Notes: generated by a model from the sequence alone, not told the origin. A DNA stretch of 64,000 bases from SZUA-265 sp965651905 (GCA_965651905.1 CBFGUG010000036.1:8416-72415), one strand, 5' to 3'; positions 25,017 through 34,646 are shown, numbered from the stretch's first letter. A program made the numbers and translations.

Positions 25017-27293
25017 TCAGCGCACCAGCGCCAGCCGCGGTGCGGCGCCGAATGCGGCGAGGTGACCGCTTTCTTCGGCGACGTAGACGTCGCAGCGTTC
25101 GTCGACTCGGATGAGATCGGGGATCAAGTCGGAGGGTAGGGTGCCGAGCAGTTCGCCGTCGCGGGGGCGCACGACGTGCACTTGTTGCTGGGGTACGAAC
25201 AGCGCGCCGCTGCGTAAGACGGGCTCGAGGCGGCGCGGTTGGTCGGCGTCGTTCGAGCTGGAAAATACGTGGTTGAAGCGCACGTGGCCGTCTGCTGCGG
25301 AAAGTCCCAGCAACACGCCGCTGGCGCCGTTGGCGATCACGCAGTCGTCGACGCACAGCCAGGCCGCGGTCGGACCGATCAAACCAGGAGCCTGCTCCCA
25401 AAGCAGTTCGCCCGTGCGGCGATCGAACGCGAGCGCGCCGGAACCTTCTTGATCGAGCGTCGGGACCACGACGGCGTCTTTGGTGAGCAGCGGCGGGCGA
25501 CCGCTCACGGGGCGTTCGTCCAGCTCGACTTCCCAGTCGCTTTGGCCACTGCAGGGATTGAAGCGGTGCAGACGAAAGCGTCCGCCATTGCTGCCGCTGA
25601 GGGTGAACGCGCTGTCGTGGTCGACGGCCACGTCGCCCGTGAACGGCAATCGCGCTCGCAAGCTCCACACCACTTCGCCGTCGATGGCGTCCAGAGCCAC
25701 CATCAACGGATCGCCCCCCGAAACCAAGAGCAGTCGTCCCGCTCGGCGAAGGCGATAGTTGCCGGGCCGTTTGGCGGCGTGCCGCCAGCGCAGCGAACCA
25801 CAGAGCAGATCGATGCCGCTGACGTGCGAGTCGCCCTCGACCAGCGCGAGGATCTTGGGCAGGCCGGGGCCGTGTAACACGGAGCCCGCAGCGATGCCCG
25901 AAGGCCGCGGGACGACGTTCATCCCGAAGCGCACCTCGCCGTCTTCGAGCTGATGACACTGCAGCTTGCCGTCGGCTTCGATGCGAACCAGTCCCGCGGG
26001 AGTCACCACGCAGGCAGCGGGTTTGGTCGAACGCTTCCAGACCACGTCGCCGCTGCCACGTTTGATACACGCGGTTTCGGCCGCGCCGCCGACCATCAGA
26101 TGATCGCCGCACAAGAACGTGGCGCGCAGATCGATTTGCGGGACGCTCGCCACCCAACGCGGCATGAAACGCATCTTCGGGCCCGTTTCCCACATGCCCA
26201 CAGTGCGGCGCAGCTTGGGCAAGAAGCGTCGGTAACTGTCGGGGCTCAGGTTGGGGCTCGACTCGTCGTCACCGCTGTCGAGCACCTGGCGCATCAGCTG
26301 CTCTGCCCGCTGTTGCAGGTCGCGCAGTCGCAAGTTCCGTAGTTGCTCGGGGTCGTGCTCGTGCAGTTGCGAGGTGAGCTGCAGCGCGAATTGACTCGCG
26401 AGCCGTACGAACCCGACCGGACTCATGCGGTGCGTGCGCGCAGCCGCACTGGCGGTTGCGGTGCTGCAGAAGCTCACGTCCAGGCGAGATTCACCCGGGC
26501 CCCGCCGCAGCGTCATGCGCGACGAGCTGAGCAGAATGCGTCGATAGGTTGGGCGAGCGCTCTGCCAGGAGGTGAGGGTACACTCTGCCAGTCCTAGCAG
26601 CCGCTCGGCGTCGAGAAACACTTGAGACGGGCCCGAACTGAGCGCTCCGCCCGTCACGCCCACGGAGAGCCGGCCATCGCTGAGCAGTGCCAGCATGTCG
26701 GCTCGCTCCAGTTGGGCGTTGGACGTCGCTCGGCGTTTTGCGCGGCGCAGTAGTAGTTTCGCGTCGAGCGACAGCCCCTCGACGGCCGAGCTGAGCTCGA
26801 TCGTCTGAGAGGTGAGCTCGTCAGCCTTGGGATGAGCGCCCAGGGCTAACAAACCATCGCGTGCCCCATCCAGGCCGATACGCAGCTGGGCAGGTAGCTC
26901 GGCGGCTGTGGTCTTCGCTTGTTCGATCGCCTGCAGCAGTGCTCGGCGGAAGTCGATGATCGATACTCGGCGATCGTGTACGGCGACGCTGGTGACGGGT
27001 CCCGGGCAGAACACCGAGAGCAGCAGACTGTCGCCGTCACTCACGAGCCCGAGCTCCCAAACTTCACTACCTGCGTGAAGCGGGACGCTCGCGCGTTGCC
27101 GTTCACTGCCGATGCAGGCGCTGACGGCAAATGTGAGGTCGAGCAAAAAGTCCAGCGCGTGTCCCTCACCGACCCGCGCCGTCAAATTGACACCGTCGAC
27201 GACGATGTCCAACACGCCACTGAGAGCGGCTAGCGGTTTGAGACTCGTGGAGGACTCGGGACGAGGACGAACGACGACGTGCAGCGCGGTCAT
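25017..27293 (-). CDS. Large protein with C-terminal PQQ-like beta-propeller
   Basis: 758 residues from the ATG at 27293. The first ~350 residues are a mixed domain with no family I know (starting MTALHVVVRPRPESS). The rest is a WD/PQQ-type propeller with repeated blades such as LLCGSLRWRHAAKRPGN, ALDAIDGEVVWSLRARLP, AFDRRTGELLWEQAPG and LSAADGHVRFNHVF. No signal peptide or membrane helix is visible, which is unusual because PQQ-repeat proteins are mostly periplasmic; a cytosolic or phage-type scaffold role is possible. It is divergent from rpoN. A binding or scaffold role is inferred; an enzymatic dehydrogenase role is unlikely because the catalytic Asp/Ca site pattern is not seen. Confidence 0.7.
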   Translation of the reverse strand: MTALHVVVRPRPESSTSLKPLAALSGVLDIVVDGVNLTARVGEGHALDFLLDLTFAVSACIGSERQRASVPLHAGSEVWELGLVSDGDSLLLSVFCPGPVTSVAVHDRRVSIIDFRRALLQAIEQAKTTAAELPAQLRIGLDGARDGLLALGAHPKADELTSQTIELSSAVEGLSLDAKLLLRRAKRRATSNAQLERADMLALLSDGRLSVGVTGGALSSGPSQVFLDAERLLGLAECTLTSWQSARPTYRRILLSSSRMTLRRGPGESRLDVSFCSTATASAAARTHRMSPVGFVRLASQFALQLTSQLHEHDPEQLRNLRLRDLQQRAEQLMRQVLDSGDDESSPNLSPDSYRRFLPKLRRTVGMWETGPKMRFMPRWVASVPQIDLRATFLCGDHLMVGGAAETACIKRGSGDVVWKRSTKPAACVVTPAGLVRIEADGKLQCHQLEDGEVRFGMNVVPRPSGIAAGSVLHGPGLPKILALVEGDSHVSGIDLLCGSLRWRHAAKRPGNYRLRRAGRLLLVSGGDPLMVALDAIDGEVVWSLRARLPFTGDVAVDHDSAFTLSGSNGGRFRLHRFNPCSGQSDWEVELDERPVSGRPPLLTKDAVVVPTLDQEGSGALAFDRRTGELLWEQAPGLIGPTAAWLCVDDCVIANGASGVLLGLSAADGHVRFNHVFSSSNDADQPRRLEPVLRSGALFVPQQQVHVVRPRDGELLGTLPSDLIPDLIRVDERCDVYVAEESGHLAAFGAAPRLALVR

Positions 27294-27603
27294 TGAGTGC
27301 AATCCTAGGCATTGCCGCCCGTCGATCGGAATTTTCGGCGACAAACGCCGAAGTGTGGACAAGTGTGGGCAATCCGTTCTAGGCGCGCTCTCGTGGGGCC
27401 GTGTCACGAACGCCTCGACGCTGGGTGAGGCGTGGCGTGTCTGCCATCGTCCGGCCGCGGAGTCCACGTCTGTGGTGGTGTTGGCAGCGAAATTGCGGTG
27501 TCTGCGGGCTGAAAGCCGTAGCTAAACGCCTGACAGTGGTACACTCTAGGTTCTCGCTGGGGAGCGCTACACTCCCAGAACCGTTGGTGATTATCCGCAA
27601 GTC
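27294..27603. promoter_or_regulatory. Divergent intergenic region upstream of rpoN
   Basis: 310 bp between the propeller gene and rpoN. The word TACACTC occurs twice near 27540 and 27569, which may be chance. No palindrome stands out. Promoters for both genes must be here. Confidence 0.35.
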
Positions 27604-29106
27604 ATGGAACTGAAACAACAACTCAAGCTGTCCCAGCAGCTGGTGATGACTCCCCAGCTGCAACAGGCCATTCGCCTTCTGCAGCTATCGCGTCTCGAGT
27701 TGTTGGATGAGGTTCGCAAAGAGCTCGACGGCAATCCGATCCTAACCGACGAGGATGGCGACGGAGCCAAGGCTCCCCGCGCTGGCGACAGTCTGCAGCC
27801 CGAACCTGGCGAGTCGGAGCGACGGGCGGAGCAGGAAGACCACCGTCAGGACGCCGAGGGCCGTGAAACAGCCAACGCCACCCGTGAGGTCGACTGGGAA
27901 AAGTTCCTCGAGAATCGCAACCAGCAGCAGCCCGATGGTGGCAAGGGGACGGCGGGATACGAAGATCTCCCGCCCATCGAGCAAAACCTCACGCGTCCCC
28001 GCTCGCTCACAGATCATTTGTTGTGGCAGCTGCAGCTCGGCGAGTTCACCGACGTGGAACGCCTGTTCGGCGAGCTGGTGATCGGCAATCTGGACGATAA
28101 CGGCTTCTTGGATTTGGCTGGTGTGGAGCGCCCGGACGGCACGCGCACCCCCGATCTGACCATCGACGACCTGGCTGACGAGGCAGGTTTACACCGTGAC
28201 GATGCGCCCATCGTGCTGGAGATGATCCAGAACTTCGATCCGGTCGGCGTGGCGGCGCGCAATCTGCAGGAGTGTCTGCTGATCCAGGCGAGGATGATCG
28301 GGTTCGACGAGATGGAAATGACCATCCTCGAGCGGCACATGACGAACCTGGAGAAGAAGAACTACCAGGCCATCGCTCGCGACTTGAAGGTGCCCGTCCA
28401 AGAGGTTTACGAGGTCGCCAAAGAGATTCAAAAGCTCGAGAGTCGTCCCGCCCGCAACTTCACCGACCAAGACGAGCGCAGCATCGGCATCACGCCCGAC
28501 GTTTACGTCGTCAAAGACGGCGACAAGTTCATGGTGGCGGACAACGACCGCGGCATGCAGCGCCTGCACATCAACGAGGCGCTCACCCAGAAGCTGCTCA
28601 AAGATCCGTCCGCCAAAGAGTTCGTCGGGGAGAAACTCAAGAACGCCCAGTGGCTCATCCGCGCGATCGAACAGCGGCGCAAGACGATCATTCGCGTGAC
28701 CGAGTGCATCGTCGAAAAACAGCGCGAGTTCTTCGAACACGGTGTGGCGCACCTCAAGCCGATGATCTTGCGTGATGTCGCCGAAGCTGTGAGCATGCAC
28801 GAGTCGACGATCTCGCGCGTGACCACCAACAAGTACGTGCACACGCCGCAGGGGTTGTTCGAGCTCAAGTACTTCTTCAACTCGAGCATTCGCCGCCATG
28901 CGGACGAAGACATCGCCAGCGAGAGCGTCAAGCAGGCGATCAAACAAATCGTCGACGGGGAGGACAAGAAGCGGCCGTACAGTGACCAGGCCATCGTCAA
29001 GCTGTTGGCCGAGTCCTCGGGAATAAAGATCGCCCGCCGAACGGTTGCGAAATACCGAGAGATGCTCGGCATTCTCTCCTCTGCCAAACGCAAGAAACAT
29101 TTCTGA
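27604..29106 (+). CDS. rpoN: RNA polymerase sigma-54 factor
   Basis: 500 residues, full length. Region I (MELKQQLKLSQQLVMTPQLQ, residues 1-20), which contacts AAA+ activators, is intact. An acidic region II follows, then the core-binding domain. The C terminus has a helix-turn-helix (AEAVSMHESTISRVTTNKYV) and the RpoN box ARRTVAKYRE at 477-486 that reads the -24 promoter element. Sigma-54 directs activator-dependent transcription, central to myxobacterial development and motility. It heads the conserved cluster rpoN-hpf-ptsN, but the 126-bp gap to hpf may hold a second promoter. Confidence 0.97.
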   Translation: MELKQQLKLSQQLVMTPQLQQAIRLLQLSRLELLDEVRKELDGNPILTDEDGDGAKAPRAGDSLQPEPGESERRAEQEDHRQDAEGRETANATREVDWEKFLENRNQQQPDGGKGTAGYEDLPPIEQNLTRPRSLTDHLLWQLQLGEFTDVERLFGELVIGNLDDNGFLDLAGVERPDGTRTPDLTIDDLADEAGLHRDDAPIVLEMIQNFDPVGVAARNLQECLLIQARMIGFDEMEMTILERHMTNLEKKNYQAIARDLKVPVQEVYEVAKEIQKLESRPARNFTDQDERSIGITPDVYVVKDGDKFMVADNDRGMQRLHINEALTQKLLKDPSAKEFVGEKLKNAQWLIRAIEQRRKTIIRVTECIVEKQREFFEHGVAHLKPMILRDVAEAVSMHESTISRVTTNKYVHTPQGLFELKYFFNSSIRRHADEDIASESVKQAIKQIVDGEDKKRPYSDQAIVKLLAESSGIKIARRTVAKYREMLGILSSAKRKKHF

Positions 29107-29232
29107 CGAGCGCACGACCAGCGCTACGCTCCAAAGTCAGCGTGAAACGATACGGGCTTTGCTCGTACCTGCTGGCGCCTGGACGATCCTTTCAGCCGCG
29201 ACCCACTGACCCCAGTTCGAAGGAGAGCACCA

Positions 29233-29589
29233 ATGAACATCAGCATCACGTTCCGTCACCTCGAAGCATCTGAGGCCATCAAAGCCCATGCCACCGAGCG
29301 CGCCAGCAAGCTTCAACGCCTGCTTCGCCAGCCCATGACGGTCAAGGTGACGCTCTCCATCGAACAGAAGCGGGAGCAAGTCGCCGAGGTGCGACTGTCG
29401 AGCGGCAGCGACCACTACGAAGCGCACGAAGCCACCGAGGACATGTACGCATCGATCGACCGCGTCATGGACAAGCTCGAACGACAGATCAGCAGCAGCA
29501 AAGGCGCTCAGGAGAGCAAGCGCCGCCGCGGCGGCGAAACCGTTCGCGGCGGCATTCCCCTCGACGAAGAGGGGGAGAGCGCAGAATAA
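29233..29589 (+). CDS. hpf: Ribosome hibernation promoting factor (short form)
   Basis: 118 residues beginning MNISITFRHLEASEAIKAHA, typical of HPF/RaiA proteins that sit in the mRNA/tRNA channel of idle 70S ribosomes. The beta-alpha-beta core ends at DRVMDKLERQIS, followed by a basic then acidic 25-residue tail. The long-form C-terminal dimerisation domain is absent, so this is the short HPF type. A good ribosome-binding site (GAAGGAGAG) precedes it. The position between rpoN and ptsN is conserved in proteobacteria. Confidence 0.92.
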   Translation: MNISITFRHLEASEAIKAHATERASKLQRLLRQPMTVKVTLSIEQKREQVAEVRLSSGSDHYEAHEATEDMYASIDRVMDKLERQISSSKGAQESKRRRGGETVRGGIPLDEEGESAE

Positions 29590-29611
29590 GCCTGTCGTCA
29601 CGCCTTTCGTT

Positions 29612-29656
29612 ACACGCCTGGCGCTGCGGTTCGCCCGCCGACATCGTCAGGCGTGT
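29612..29656. repeat. Inverted repeat in front of ptsN
   Basis: ACACGCCTG (29612-29620) and CAGGCGTGT (29648-29656) are perfect complements with 27 nt between them, which could form a leader hairpin or bind a regulator between hpf and ptsN. Confidence 0.45.
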
Positions 29657-29704
29657 TCGCAAAAAGCGACGTGACCCATGCTCGAGTCTGGAAAGGAGCG
29701 CGCC

Positions 29705-30166
29705 GTGCTCGTGAGTGACACCCTCGCGCCCGACCGAGTGCTGCTCGTGGAGAGCGAGCGGATCCCCACCAAAGATGCTGCGCTCGCGGCGCTGGCAAAT
29801 ATGCTCGCCGCGAGCTCGGGCGTGCAAGCAGAGCTACTCGAAGAGAAGCTGAAGGCACGCGAGCGAGTCCAATCCACGGCGATCGGGCACGGCATCGCGA
29901 TTCCGCACACTTCGTTCGCAACCCTCGACCGCCAGCTGGCAGCGCTGATCATCGCGCGGGATGGCATCCCGTTCGAGGCGATCGATGGTGAGCCCGCGCG
30001 AATCATCATGGGCGTGATTGGACCAACCGCGGGCCCGAGCGCGCACCTGCGGTTGCTCGCCCGCGTGTCCCGACTATTCAACAACCCCGATACTCGTTCG
30101 GCGCTGCTTCGGAGCACGGCCCAGAGCGAGGCGTTGGCGTTGATCGCCGCCGCTGAATCGAGCTGA
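29705..30166 (+). CDS. ptsN: PTS IIA-like nitrogen-regulatory protein
   Basis: 153 residues from the GTG at 29705, preferred over the ATG at 29678 because AAGGAG lies six bases before it. The EIIA (fructose/nitrogen type) domain carries the phospho-acceptor histidine in GHGIAIPHT. In other bacteria this protein, phosphorylated through HPr, signals carbon/nitrogen status and K+ transport rather than moving sugar. It has no partner IIB/IIC here. It is followed after 14 bp by hprK, so the two are likely one transcript. Confidence 0.92.
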   Translation: MLVSDTLAPDRVLLVESERIPTKDAALAALANMLAASSGVQAELLEEKLKARERVQSTAIGHGIAIPHTSFATLDRQLAALIIARDGIPFEAIDGEPARIIMGVIGPTAGPSAHLRLLARVSRLFNNPDTRSALLRSTAQSEALALIAAAESS

Positions 30167-30180
30167 CGGGGAGGCCCAGC

Positions 30181-31344
30181 GTGAGTAGCTCCGTCACCTC
30201 GTCCCCGAGCATCAGCGTTGGGCGTTTGTTGGACGATGAGCGTTTGGGGTTGAGCGTCCGTCTGATCGCTGGTCACGACGGTCTGACACGGACGATTCAG
30301 CACCCTCGCATCCAAAAGTCCGGGCTGGCCATGGTTGGGCACTTGCACGGGTTGGTGCCGACTCGCGTCCAGATACTAGGGGAAACCGAGTTGAGTTTCG
30401 TGGAGGCACTCGACGCCACCGCGCGCCAGAGAGCTGCAGAGAGCTTCTTCTCGCTCACACTCTCATGCGTGCTCATCACGAGGGGAGCAGATCCGCCCAC
30501 GGAATTCTTGCGCGAGGCAGAGAGAACGTCCACGCCGCTGGCGATTTGTGAGCAGCGCAGCAGCGTGGCGATCGGTGCGCTGCACACCTTGCTCGACGAA
30601 CGTTTGGCCCCGAGAACGCGCATTCACGGCGTGCTCGTGGACGTGTTCGAAGTGGGCATCTTGCTGCTTGGGCAGAGCGGAATCGGCAAGAGTGAGGTGG
30701 CGCTGGAACTCGTGATGCGGGGGCACAAGTTGGTCGCCGATGACGTGGTGGAATGTGACTACCGCCCGCCCGGGATGTTGTTTGCCGAACCCGCGCGCTT
30801 GTTACGCAATCACATCGAAGTACGGGGGCTCGGCATCTTGAACATTCGCGATCTTTATGGCGTGACCGCGATTCGTCAGAGAAAACGTGTCGACATGGTC
30901 GTGCGCCTGGAAACGAGCAAGGACGAAACCCGCTACGATCGCTTGGGGCAGCGGGACGATCGCATGGAGATATTGGGCGTGCCGCTGCGACAGGTCGTGA
31001 TCCCGGTCCGCCCAGGTCGCAACGTCAGTGACCTGATCGAGATCGCGGCGCGCGACGAGCTGATGCGGCGCGCGGGCCACGACTCTTCACGCGAGTTTCT
31101 GGCGCGGGTCGATCGTGCCGCGGCTGAGTCGACCGAGGACACGTCGGGTCGACGAGGCGTTTACTCCGAGCCCCCACATCCGTCGGAAAGTAGCGTCCCA
31201 CCGCCGCTCTCGCAGGGGCGGAGTAGCGCGGGTGCGTCCGTCACGCGTTCGTTACACGACATCTCGCGGGGAACGTCAGAGTCCGCGGCTAAGCCGCTGA
31301 GTGAGCGCGGCGGTAACGCTGACGAAAAATCGGGCGATGGCTGA
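30181..31344 (+). CDS. hprK: HPr kinase/phosphorylase with extended C terminus
   Basis: 387 residues from a GTG start preceded by GGGAGG. The N-terminal substrate-binding-like domain is followed by the kinase core: P-loop GQSGIGKS at 164-171 and family signature EVRGLGILNIRDLYG at 213-227. It phosphorylates the regulatory serine of HPr (S72 here) and removes it again. The catalytic part ends near residue 310. The last ~75 residues are a Ser/Pro/Arg-rich tail absent from the short Bacillus enzyme and probably disordered. Neighbours ptsN, rapZ, ptsH and ptsI make the substrate clear. Confidence 0.95.
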   Translation: MSSSVTSSPSISVGRLLDDERLGLSVRLIAGHDGLTRTIQHPRIQKSGLAMVGHLHGLVPTRVQILGETELSFVEALDATARQRAAESFFSLTLSCVLITRGADPPTEFLREAERTSTPLAICEQRSSVAIGALHTLLDERLAPRTRIHGVLVDVFEVGILLLGQSGIGKSEVALELVMRGHKLVADDVVECDYRPPGMLFAEPARLLRNHIEVRGLGILNIRDLYGVTAIRQRKRVDMVVRLETSKDETRYDRLGQRDDRMEILGVPLRQVVIPVRPGRNVSDLIEIAARDELMRRAGHDSSREFLARVDRAAAESTEDTSGRRGVYSEPPHPSESSVPPPLSQGRSSAGASVTRSLHDISRGTSESAAKPLSERGGNADEKSGDG

Positions 31345-31529
31345 GTCGACGCAGCACGGGCGCTGGCGCTGCCGAGCTGACGCCGTGAGATACTTGATGG
31401 GAGTGGGGCTTCGCGTTTTGACGCGACGTCCGTTACACTCTCGGCAGGGCGCGCGGCGGCTCACGACGTTCGTTCGAATCGGACGCCAGGCGGGCGGACG
31501 CGCGAGTTTTCAGGAGTCGATCGGTCGGC

Positions 31530-32468
31530 ATGAATGAATCACCTGCAGTCGTGGTAGTCGCTGGTCTCAGTGGAGCAGGGCGGACCACCGCGCTCTCGGC
31601 ACTCGAGGACGTAGGCTTCTACTGCGTCGACAACCTACCCCCGAGCGCGTTTGCGCCCACGCTCCAAGCCTGCGCCCAAGACGAGCTCGTGCGCGTTGCG
31701 CTGGGTATCGACGTGCGCGTGCGCGCGTTCTTGGATCCGACCACCAGGGCGATCGAACAGCTGCGTGCGGATCCGAATCGTGCGTTCACGTTGTTGTACC
31801 TCGACGCGTCGGACGCAACACTGCTCGCTCGCTATAGCGCAACCCGACGCCCGCACCCATTGCGGGTCACGGGGGAGGCGGGCGCCGAGTCGCTCGCGGT
31901 CATGGATGGAATCAAGGTCGAGCGAGAGCGCCTGGCGCCGCTGCGTGCGAACGCGTCGTTGGTGATCGATACCAGCGACCTCAACGTGCATGAGCTGCGC
32001 CGCAAGGTGATCAGTCTGTTTCGCGAGCAGAGCCCGAACGAGGGCATGTTGACGCGGTTCGTGTCGTTTGGCTTCAAGTACTCCACGCCCGCCGACGTCG
32101 ATGTGATGTTCGACGTGCGGTTCGTCGAGAATCCTTACTTCAATTCTGAACTGCGGCCGTTCAGTGGTCTGGACGCGCCAGTGAGCGAGTTCGTGCTTTC
32201 AGTGGAAAGCGCGCGACGTTTCGCGGCGCACGTGCGTGACCTGCTCGCATTTCTGATCCCAGAGTACGAACGCGAGGGCAAGAGTTACCTCACGGTGGGT
32301 TTTGGATGTACGGGCGGGCGGCACCGCTCGGTGGCGCTCGCCGAATGGATCGCCGGGCAGCTCCGCGCATCGGGCACCCAGGTGACGGTTTCACACCGCG
32401 ACATCGAACGCGTCCACACGGAAAGCCTTCAGCATCGGGCCGTGGGTGATGGCCAAGCCAAGTCATGA
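31530..32468 (+). CDS. rapZ: RNase adapter / nucleotide-binding protein RapZ (YvcJ family)
   Basis: 312 residues. The N-terminal P-loop AGLSGAGRTTALSALE has Arg in place of the usual Lys-Ser, a variant also seen elsewhere in this family. It is followed by FYCVDNLPPSAF, typical of RapZ. The C-terminal domain contains TVGFGCTGGRHRSVALAEW. In E. coli the protein directs RNase E to the sRNA GlmZ and senses glucosamine-6-phosphate; in Gram-positives it is a GTPase of less clear role. AGGAG precedes the ATG. It overlaps ptsH by 4 nt (ATGA). Confidence 0.93.
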   Translation: MNESPAVVVVAGLSGAGRTTALSALEDVGFYCVDNLPPSAFAPTLQACAQDELVRVALGIDVRVRAFLDPTTRAIEQLRADPNRAFTLLYLDASDATLLARYSATRRPHPLRVTGEAGAESLAVMDGIKVERERLAPLRANASLVIDTSDLNVHELRRKVISLFREQSPNEGMLTRFVSFGFKYSTPADVDVMFDVRFVENPYFNSELRPFSGLDAPVSEFVLSVESARRFAAHVRDLLAFLIPEYEREGKSYLTVGFGCTGGRHRSVALAEWIAGQLRASGTQVTVSHRDIERVHTESLQHRAVGDGQAKS

Positions 32469-32812
32469 GCGCTTCCAGCGACCACCCTGTTTCCAAAGAC
32501 CCGGGCCGCGAGCACTCGCCCGACAGGTCGAACGAATCAGCGCATGTCGAGCGTACGTTCGTCGTTCGCAATCGGCGCGGTTTGCACGCGCGTGCTGCCG
32601 CACTTCTCGTGCAAACGGCGTCGCAGTTCCAAGCCGAGGTCGTGGTTGAGAAAGACGACCAACGCGCGAACGCCAAAAGCGTGATGGGCGTGCTGCTGTT
32701 GTGTGGCGCGCAGGGCACGAGCATCCGCGTGCAGGCGACGGGCGTTGACGCAGCGGAGGCGGTCGACAGCATCGAGCATTTGTTCGCCAACCGTTTTCAC
32801 GAGACGGACTGA
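32465..32812 (+). CDS. ptsH: Phosphocarrier protein HPr with N-terminal extension
   Basis: 115 residues. The first ~28 form a charged extension (SDHPVSKDPGREHSPDRSNE) not found in ordinary 85-88-residue HPr. The HPr domain has the EI-phosphorylated histidine H41 in RRGLHARAAA and the HprK target serine S72 in KSVMGVLLL. Both regulatory residues are present, so HPr can respond to PEP via EI and to ATP via HprK. Its start overlaps rapZ and it is followed within 1 bp by ptsI. Confidence 0.94.
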   Translation: MSASSDHPVSKDPGREHSPDRSNESAHVERTFVVRNRRGLHARAAALLVQTASQFQAEVVVEKDDQRANAKSVMGVLLLCGAQGTSIRVQATGVDAAEAVDSIEHLFANRFHETD

Positions 32813-32813
32813 G

Positions 32814-34640
32814 ATGGATAGCGACCGCGACGCCCCGCCAAAAAGCGACGCGACTGGCGCTCAGCACACTACGGAGCAGGAGCTGCGCGGCATCGCAGGC
32901 TCGGGGGGCATCGCGATCGGCAAGCTCGTTTGGATCGGCGCGGGTCAACGCCCGCGACGCAATCGCGCCATTGCCAGTGACGATGTCGAACCCGAGCTCG
33001 AGCGTTTCGTGGAGGCCGTGGCCAAAGCCAAAGCAGATATCGCCGCCTTGTTGGAACGCGCTCGGCTGCGTAAACCAGGCCCCGAGCGTTCGATTCTCGA
33101 GGCCTACACGCTGATGCTGGGTGACGATCTGCTGCGGGAGCGTGTCGAGTGTAGTGTGCGACAGCAGCTGCGCTGCGTGGAGTGGTGCTTGGATCGGGAG
33201 ATCCAATCCATGGCGGCGGAGCTGCGGGCGACTACTGACGCCTACCTCAGCGAACGCGGCGCTGACATCGAGTCCGTCGGGCAGCTGCTACAAGCCGCGC
33301 TCAGTGAGGTTCGCCAAGATCCGCCCACAATTACACCCGCCTCGCAGGGCAGCGATCAGGGTGTGCCTACCATCGTGCTCGCGCGTTCGCTATCACCCGC
33401 GCAGATTGCGGCCTTCGATCCCGGTCTCGTCGCGGGCATCGTCACCGAGACGGGCACGGCCACAGCACACACGGCGATCGTCGCTCGGGCTCTGGGGATC
33501 CCAGCCGTGGTGGGCTGTGCTGGCGTCAAGCTCGCCGCGGATCGCCACTGTCAGGGGATCGTCGACGGGACTCGTGGTCGAGTGTTGTTATCCCCCACAC
33601 CTGAACGGTTGCAGGAAGCCGAACGCCGCAGCGCTCGCCGACGCCAACGTCACAGCCCGCAGCAAGCAACCCCAGGGAGTCCACGAAGCGTATGCGGGAC
33701 TCCCGTCGAGCTGTTTGCCAACACGGAGTTTCCCAGGGAAGTCGATCTCGCCATGCAACAGGGCGCGGGCGGTATCGGTCTTTACCGCACCGAGTTCCTG
33801 TGCGCCGACTACGGGCGACTCCCGAACGAAGAGGAACAGCTGTGGTTGTACCGCGACGTGCTTCGTCGGGCGGGCGGCGCGCCCGTCACCTTTCGCACCT
33901 TCGACCTGGGGGGCGACAAGGTGTTCGGCTCACAGGTCCGTTCGGGTCCCAACTCCGCTCTAGGACTCAGGGGAATTCGCTGGTCTCTGCAAAATCCGCA
34001 CACGCTCCTCGAACAACTGCGCGCGATCACGCTGGCGGCCGTGGGTCACCGCGTCAGTGTGCTGCTGCCCATGGTGAGTTCGGCGAGCGAGCTGCGCGAG
34101 GCACGACGCCTGCAGCTCGAGGCGCACGCTCAACTCCGAGCGCGTGGAGAATCCGTGGGGGAGCCCGTGCCGCTCGGGTGCATGGTGGAAGTTCCAGCTG
34201 CCGCACTGGGTGCTGAGGTTCTGGCAAAAGACGCCGATTTTCTGAGTGTTGGCACCAACGATTTAACGCAGTACGTATGCGCCGCAGACCGAGGCAACCC
34301 ACTGTTGGCGGAGCTGGGTGATTCGCTGAGTCCTGCTGTGCTGCGTCTGGTCAAGGGTGTGGTGGATGCGGGCCAGTCTCAGCGTTGCCCCGTGTCTCTG
34401 TGCGGGGCGATGGCCAGCGATCCCGTGGCGGTCATCGCACTGTTGGGGCTTGGGGTGCGCCAACTCAGCCTGGAGGCGTCGGCGCTCATCGAAGTCGGCG
34501 CCGTGATCCAGGCCGTCAGCCTGTCGGAAGCCCAGATCTGCGCCGCACAAGCGCTCTCGCTGGAGTGCGCGGGAGATGTCCGGGACCTGGTCAGGGCGCG
34601 GTTCACCCGAGCGCTCGCCCACACCTGCGAGGCCGACTGA
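32814..34640 (+). CDS. ptsI: Phosphoenolpyruvate-protein phosphotransferase, enzyme I
   Basis: 608 residues from the ATG at 32814, one base after the ptsH stop. The phosphohistidine domain carries ETGTATAHTAIVARALGIP with H219. The C-terminal PEP-binding TIM barrel has GIGLYRTEFLCADYGRLP, FRTFDLGGDK and LSVGTNDLTQYVCAADRGN. It moves phosphate from PEP to HPr. There is no GAF domain, so it is the plain EI type and not EI-Ntr. With HprK and EIIA-Ntr but no permease nearby, the system looks regulatory. A weak terminator follows. Confidence 0.95.
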   Translation: MDSDRDAPPKSDATGAQHTTEQELRGIAGSGGIAIGKLVWIGAGQRPRRNRAIASDDVEPELERFVEAVAKAKADIAALLERARLRKPGPERSILEAYTLMLGDDLLRERVECSVRQQLRCVEWCLDREIQSMAAELRATTDAYLSERGADIESVGQLLQAALSEVRQDPPTITPASQGSDQGVPTIVLARSLSPAQIAAFDPGLVAGIVTETGTATAHTAIVARALGIPAVVGCAGVKLAADRHCQGIVDGTRGRVLLSPTPERLQEAERRSARRRQRHSPQQATPGSPRSVCGTPVELFANTEFPREVDLAMQQGAGGIGLYRTEFLCADYGRLPNEEEQLWLYRDVLRRAGGAPVTFRTFDLGGDKVFGSQVRSGPNSALGLRGIRWSLQNPHTLLEQLRAITLAAVGHRVSVLLPMVSSASELREARRLQLEAHAQLRARGESVGEPVPLGCMVEVPAAALGAEVLAKDADFLSVGTNDLTQYVCAADRGNPLLAELGDSLSPAVLRLVKGVVDAGQSQRCPVSLCGAMASDPVAVIALLGLGVRQLSLEASALIEVGAVIQAVSLSEAQICAAQALSLECAGDVRDLVRARFTRALAHTCEAD

Positions 34641-34646
34641 GCGGTC

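Noticed and set aside
32703..32813. Longer N terminus for enzyme I
   Set aside because: It would overlap ptsH by over 100 bp; the ATG at 32814 starts where enzyme I homology can begin.
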